Source: Girardinichthys multiradiatus
Taxonomy: Eukaryota > Chordata > Actinopteri > Cyprinodontiformes > Goodeidae
Length of the DNA stretch: 64,000 nt
Direction of reading: 5' to 3'
Assembly (NCBI RefSeq): GCF_021462225.1
Contig: NC_061794.1
Location: 16,323,784-16,387,783 of the forward strand
Part shown: piece after piece, positions 58,030 to 64,000 of the stretch
Layout of the letters: every line of letters begins with the position of its first letter
How positions within the stretch are numbered: position 1 is the stretch's first letter
The notes under the pieces: generated by a model
The model's database searches: none
Told to the model about the DNA's origin: nothing
Seen by the model: the letters and a program-made list of their open reading frames with translations, nothing else
Made by a program: the position numbers and the translations under genes

Positions 58030-59040
58030 CGGCCTCAAACTAATTCACCCCCTTCATGACGAGCCTCTCTGGTACTGACCAGAGCAGCCTTCTGCTGTCA
58101 TGACCTGCTGCGAACATACTTCATGACCAGATACCAGCTTCTGGCAGCGTTGCTGAGAAACCTCAACCCACTCCTCATGGGCAAAAGCCTCCAGTCCATT
58201 CATATACTTGAGTTTGTGTGCTGCAGCTGATTTTTTCAAACCTTACTATGATGGCCACCATAATATCTTCAGAGACTTCTTCTGAAATCAAGCCTTGAAG
58301 GACATTGAGATGTGCTTGGGATCTTTGTCCTGTTTGATGCTTCAGCTTTGCTACCAACAGCTTGATATTTTCTCCCAGGATTTCCTGATTATGGATTGAA
58401 TACATATAGCCCTCCAAACCCTGCATGTGTCAGAGGAAGCAAAGCAGCCCCTTAGCATTACTGAGCCACCACCATGCTTCACTGTAGGAATGGTGTTTTA
58501 TTCAGCAGATGCTTCTTTCTATCCTCCTCCAAAAATACAGGACTGCTGAGCCATAGGGCCAAGTTCCAGGTTTCATTCATCGCTCCACTGAACAGAATCC
58601 CAAAACCTCTTTGCCTTATTTCTGAACAAGTTCTGAGCCAATTGCAGCACACTTGTCTTGTGCTTTTGGATCAGTAGTGTTTGTATCTTATAGTTCAGAC
58701 ATGAAGCCCTTCAGTGTTCAGTATGTACCTTACTGTGAAGACTACAACCTCAGTGCCTGCTGTTGGCACCAAGTCTTGCAGCAGGTCTTGACTCCACCTG
58801 ACTCCTTAGGAATCTGGTGGCCGTCATTTTAGGCTTCCTCCTTCTGCTCCATCCAGGTGATGTAGCCACTGTTTCTTTAACTGTAAACTTTCAATCGATC
58901 CTTCCAACTGCATCTCTAGGAACATTCAGCACTTTTACTATCTTTTAATCTTTTTTGAGATTTTTCTTGACTTAGCCTTATTTCTAACATACAGTGTAAC
59001 CATACAATGTTCTGTCTGAAGCTCGCCTAATGCAGCAAAT
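58030..59040 (-). mobile_element. Decayed DNA-transposon relic, mariner/Tc1 type
   Basis: Landmarks include 'aacccactcctcatgggcaaa', 'agcattactgagccaccaccatgcttcactgtagg' and 'gttctgagccaattgcagcac'. They are the reverse view of a transposase with a K-H-G-G-G-S-like core, heavily broken. Confidence 0.6.
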
Positions 59041-60475
59041 AAAGCCGTTGATTGGTTACATCAGCTTGGTTTAAGACTATGGCTGATTTGCAAACGTGTG
59101 CTCTTATGTGGCATTTTGATCGAATCCTTGTAGTATTAGTTTCATTTAACTATTAAAACGTTTTTGACATCATTTGTTTATTGCAAACATCAGAGGGATT
59201 TAGAATTATGCTAATAGGGGGATTAAAACAATGTGCTAAACAACCTAATTTTGGGTTATATATTTTAAGACTAGAAACAATGCAACACCAAACAGCTGTA
59301 GTAACACCCTTTTAAAGGTGGGAATGAAGCAGATTTAAACACCGTTGAAAGATTTCCTCTGTGTTTTGCACGTGTTTCTTGATGTCCTCTGCTTTTTCTC
59401 CTCAGGTGAACCTGGCCAGGTCCAATTAGTAAGAACCAATAAAGAGCGTACAGGAAAGCCGGATCAATCTTTCTTTTTATGGACTGTGTGTACAGAGTTA
59501 TGGCTGACTCTTAATTTAGTTTTTTTACTTTAAATGTAGGACCAGCTGGCCTGTTTTTAGAGATCTCTGTTATTTGTAATGATTTAGTGTTAGATTCACA
59601 TGATGTTTATAAGAGGCAGGAAATCAGCTCCTAGGGCCCTCTGAGTTGCTTTAACTTTGTTACTATTTATTTTATCTATCAGTCTTATATCATTTAGCTG
59701 CTTGACCTACTTATTCTCTACTTGGGCTCTTTCTTATTATTGCACATTAAGACACCAGTAATCTGAACACTTAAATATTACGTTGCACTTCTGTTTGACT
59801 TAATATTTGAAATCAAGTAAACCTGCAAATTTTTCATGTGAATTATATATATTAGTATCAGAATTATTAAATCAGTATCATTATAGGACGTGAATGTATT
59901 CTGAAATGATTTATATCAAAAGAAAATCTTTTGCACACTAAATAATTTCTTTGTTTTTGCAGCATTGCCTCATCAATGCATCAACGTTTTTCTTTTCAAT
60001 TTAGTTAATTAAATGTGGCCAAGTGATTCTGACTAAATTATACCAGATGTGATTAAAATAACACCTTCGTCTTTCTCTTACTCTCACAATTTTATGAATA
60101 GGGTTAGAAATGTTCATCTGAATAGTGTCATGGATGCTTAGTTGCAATTGCAAAGTAATTTCCATAGCAAAAAACGAATTTTAAGAGCGCTCGGCTTTAT
60201 CGTGCCAGTCGTTGGGAAGCAGCGGGATGAACGGTTGGGGTGACAGGTGGGAAGGGTTAGGTTAGGTTGGATCAGACTGCAGTGCAGACCAAATCTAGCA
60301 CTAAATGCTCGAGGTTTTCAAGGTTAATTCCATAAGAAGTGTTTGTACAACTGGAACTGAGAAAAACAAGGACAGTCCAGGGTTATTTGCCTGTAAGGAG
60401 AAGACTGTGGGTCCATGAGGTTTATTAAAATATGGACATGATACTTGTTCCAAAATGTGTTATTAAATACCAACA
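59041..60475. other. Intergenic DNA, no gene recognised
   Basis: No repeat family or exon was recognised. Confidence 0.5.
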
Positions 60476-60479
60476 TATG

Positions 60480-61210
60480 GTACAAAACTATTCATTCCTC
60501 TTGAACTTCTTTCACGTTTTCTTTCATTAAAAAGAGAAAACATCAGAATATTTTATTGGGATTTTATGTAATAGACATTTACCTATAAAAATGTGAAAAG
60601 TTTGATGTACATTTGTTTTCAGCCCATCGAGGCAATACTTTCTAGAACCTTTTGCTGCAATTACAGCTGTAATATTCATATGTTATGTCTCCAGCTCAGG
60701 CTCAACTTCAACTTCACATGTTAGAGACCAACATTTACACCCTTTTTTTTTTTTTTTTGCAAAATAGCTCAAGCTCAGTTAAATTCGCTGGCCTTGCAAA
60801 TTCTTAATTTGATTAAGGTCTGAACTTTGACTGGACCATTCTAACACATCTCTGGCTTAACATTCAGGGTTGTCTTGTGTTGACTAACTTCCCTATCCAT
60901 TATGTAGAAATGCATCCCCAGAGCATGATTCTGTCACCACCATATTTTACACTCATGATGCACAGTGTTCGTTTTCCACTACAAAGTAGTGTTTTTTATG
61001 TAGATCAAAAAAGTTAAGTTCAGGTCACATTTGACTAGAGCACCTTCTTTCCTACATGGCTTACAACAAACTGCAAACATATGTTCATGTGACTTTCCTT
61101 CAGTAACACTTTTAAATTTTTATGTATATTTTCTTTCTGCTTGACAATTATGAACTACTTTGTGTTGGTCTATCTAATTAAAACCCGATGAAATGCACTG
61201 AAGTACTGTA
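60480..61210 (-). mobile_element. Decayed Tc1-like relic (same family as 16575-18860)
   Basis: Shared landmarks with the relic at 16575-18860: 'aatagctcaagctcagt', 'tctgaactttgactggacc', 'gaaatgcatccccagagcatga', 'cctacatggcttacaacaaac'. A poly(T) run lies at about 60743-60758. Confidence 0.65.
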
Positions 61211-62785
61211 TATGAGGGTGTAAAGATACTGTGTTAAGCGTAGTATCTACACTGGCCTTTATCCCAGCATGTCCTTAAATATTACCTGATCCATAAAATA
61301 AAAAGTATATTTTTAGTAAATGTAGTTTTTGTAGTTCTTACAAGGAAATAAAGTGCCGCATACTTAAAAACATGTTACATGGGAGTGCCTTGGCCAAGAT
61401 ATACATCAGCCCAAAGAGTAATAATTGCTAGTTTTGTTCTGTTTAAAAAACAGTTATCCATAAAATTTCAATAAAATGCTCCTTTTTGTTGCAGTAATTT
61501 TTGAGCTGTCCAAAGAGGGTAAAAAACACTCAGACGTTGGACTGCTGCAATATTTTTGTAATTAAGTAATTGAATTAATACCGTATTTAATTGTATTTAG
61601 CAATTAGGTCCACCTATTAAGATCCTTTTGGGCAAAGTAGTACTTCACAGGAGTCCACAATTAGAGCAAAGGTAAAGTTGATATACAGCCCATAAAGGTT
61701 ATTTTAATCTAAATAATTTATTTAATAAAAATATACACCCATTAATGTGTTTGAGGCTGCTAGAAAGGAAAAAAAAAAAGGTATTCCCAATACAAAGCAA
61801 CACATAATACTTAGCAAGGACATTCAATAAAAAATAGTGTATTTGAAAAGATTAAGAAAATAAAAATGACATATATACAAACCAACCTGACAAGATTTTG
61901 ACTCCTACACTGTTTGTTTATCACTGCTTAAAAAATGAAGTAACTCACCCATTTTCTCCTCTGTCTGATTCAGTCTACTGTAAAAGGTGACCTGGTGTTT
62001 GGGGGTCTTGGTGGATTATGCCTTGAGGACTGGTGCCCTCCACTCTACTTTTTCTCTGCACTGCCTTCTCAGCAAAGTAGCCAAATTGGCTAAGTATAAT
62101 GTTTGATTTATCCTGCCTTGAGCACCTTGATATTTCACAATACCATCAACTTTCTTGTGATTTTTTTTGTTTTATTTTTTGCTTTAAAAAGTTAAGATTC
62201 CAAAACCATTATAAATTTTTTACAGATCAATGTCCATTTAATGAGATTCTAGAGAAAGGGTTGAAGTTATCAAAATGTTCTAAGACTGAATGGAAAATAG
62301 AGTAATGCAACAATCCCTCCTCCCCTGCCTATTGCTATACAATACGGTCATATGAAAGATAGATATGGTTGCTTCCTGGTAAGCACCCATAGAGCAGATA
62401 GCCCTACTATTTAACCAGCTAATATCAGCTTATTGTAGTTGTGATGCTCTATAAAAAGCAGAAAAGCAAAAAAAAAAAAAAAAGGTATAATATTCTGTAC
62501 TATAAGCAATTGAAAACTACTACTAAATTTAGAGGATGTTCCATAGTTTTGCTTTAGTCTCGTATTATTATAACTCTAATAATAAATCTGTTATATTAGC
62601 AGTGGTAGGAACGGCTACTGTTTATTTGGTTTAAATAAAAGCTTTTACAGTATGTTATACATTTCTTCTTAAAAATAAATTTCGTTGCTTCTATGGATTT
62701 GTGGTATTTCTACTCAAGGTTAACATACTGAGAGAATTGTATACTGACACATGCCCATTTGTGACCCTTGAAAGTTTGCCACTGA
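61211..62785. other. Intergenic DNA, no gene recognised
   Basis: AT-rich, with poly(A) runs near 61769-61780 and 62468-62483. No feature is recognised. Confidence 0.5.
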
Positions 62786-62789
62786 AAAC

Positions 62790-63850
62790 TCAGGGACGAA
62801 TCTACATTGGGGCAAGGTGTGGGGTAACTGCCCCCGTACTGTAGACCCTTGCCCCCCAGCTGACCCCTACTTTTATGTCTTTAAAATACTTGTAATTACT
62901 AATCGCTTGTTTATTCAAAAGCCTCTTACAGCCTTCAGATTAAACATTAATCCATCAAAATTATATAATTGTAGATATCATCAGAGGTCCCTGAAAAACT
63001 TAGTTGCAGCCCTGCATCAAACACTGTCTGCCTACCAGAGGCAGTCTGTCTGCAGACCAGCAGAGTGGAGCAGCCAAGGTGTCCAGGTTTCTGTCAGTTT
63101 GTCCAGGTGATGTTTTAACACAACAGTAAAGTCAACTTAAGTTTGCAATGAATTAAATTTCTGCTGAAGTGACCGATGTTCACCGTGTAATACATTTATT
63201 AGACGACGGTGACTCACGTGTGATTTATAAGGGTGTTACCATATTTCCCTTGTTAGTTTAGCTTACAATAAGCACCATAACAGTTAATGAGAGGTTTACC
63301 TATGAAAAAAGGGGCTGCAGTTTCACTGACGGCTCTATACGATTAATATCACGGCAATGAGGTACAGTTAAACCACATCCGTCAGATCGGGAAAATATAA
63401 AATTGGCTGCCTTGAGAATAAGATTTTTAAATATAGCTGCTTGTGTGACCTGTGTCAATGTGATCATTTCTGGTTTTATATAGTTAGTCTTATGGTAATA
63501 AATGGGCTAATTCTTCCAAATCTTGATGCTTGCCCATTGCAGATGACAATGAAAAGGAAATTTAAAAGTGGAGACATTTCCAGTTCCTTTCGCAAAAAAG
63601 TGAGGAATGAGAAGGAAGAAAAGACTGTGAGATTTGAGGAAAGAAGAATGCTAGAGACCAGGAGGGTCACAGGTGAAGGAGGCCACTGAAAGTGCAACAG
63701 GTCAAGAAATGAGTGAAGATGAGGAAAATGATGTTAGAGTAAGAGGTGAAAATGAGAAGATTTCAGAGTCAGAGAGAGAAAAAAGACAGTGCAGAGGAAA
63801 CTGAAGGAGAGAAGGAAGGCACAGAGTCAGGGAATCCAGCCACCTTACCT
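62790..63850 (+). other. Possible coding or transposon-derived segment at right edge (unassigned)
   Basis: A C-rich piece ('ccttgccccccagctgacccc') is followed at 63543 by an ATG after an acceptor-like 'cattgcag'. The frame starts MTMKRKFKSGDISSSFRKKV, is charged and runs 49 codons to TGA at 63687-63689. The next 150 bases are purine-rich with E/K/R-type codons in shifting frames. The basic M-K-R-K start recalls hAT-type transposase N-termini, but no zinc finger or catalytic motif is visible, so this is only a guess. The segment may continue past the window. Confidence 0.3.
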
Positions 63851-64000
63851 TACACCTAGGTTACAAAGTATATGATTATTAAAAGGCACTTATGTTGCTG
63901 TCTTTCACCACTGTGCACACTTGCCCAGTTGTCCTGCAAACAAGTGGAAAACTTCCTGAATACTCCAGATGGCCTGCTAAAGTTTACACACAAACAGCTT

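Noticed and set aside
62817..63110. 97-codon frame as a confident exon
   Set aside because: It ends at a GTGATG that could be a donor, but no acceptor, homologous domain or partner exon supports it.

Overview
The window is vertebrate nuclear DNA, almost certainly from a ray-finned (teleost) fish. Short exons with GT/AG borders lie in AT-rich introns. The repeats are fish-typical: many Tc1/mariner copies, a tRNA-derived SINE, decayed non-LTR retrotransposons and CA microsatellites. The species cannot be fixed from the sequence. Intron phases join cleanly, so three protein-coding genes can be read.

(1) 1-13150, + strand: the 3' half of a class-3 semaphorin. Ten coding exons cover the end of the sema domain, the PSI module, the Ig domain and the basic tail; the 5' half lies off the left edge. 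(2) 32700-39690, + strand: a complete BORCS6 gene (BORC subunit, lysosome positioning). It has six coding exons (444 aa), a probable non-coding first exon and a CpG-rich promoter. (3) 46715-53815, - strand: a hyaluronidase-family gene, six coding exons, 540 aa, with a hydrophobic GPI-type tail. In this gene the Asp and Glu of the catalytic DWE motif are read as Arg and Ala, so it is probably not an active hyaluronidase. A semaphorin-3 gene near a hyaluronidase gene recalls human 3p21, where SEMA3B, SEMA3F and HYAL1-3 cluster. BORCS6 is not part of that human cluster.

The rest is mostly mobile DNA. There are two near-identical 1.6 kb Tc1-like elements (6517-8084 and 30809-32418) with 200-bp inverted repeats, both broken by the same in-frame TAG. 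A second Tc1-type element (17141-18417) has a 36-residue catalytic spacing and sits inside an older element. Also present are a Sleeping Beauty-like relic (about 40060-41112), an internally deleted Tc1 copy (43198-43524), two MITE candidates, a SINE with a perfect 12-bp target duplication, several LINE pieces and many decayed Tc1 relics. Three strand-asymmetric GC-rich islands (20570-22010, 45040-45370, 50290-50920) carry long ORFs in several frames that look like composition artefacts, not genes.

No operon, CRISPR array, defence system or new multi-gene system is visible. The most interesting points are the apparently dead hyaluronidase, the stop codon shared by two Tc1 copies, a hairpin-bounded 42-bp deletion, and a pair of adjacent perfect hairpins in a BORCS6 intron.
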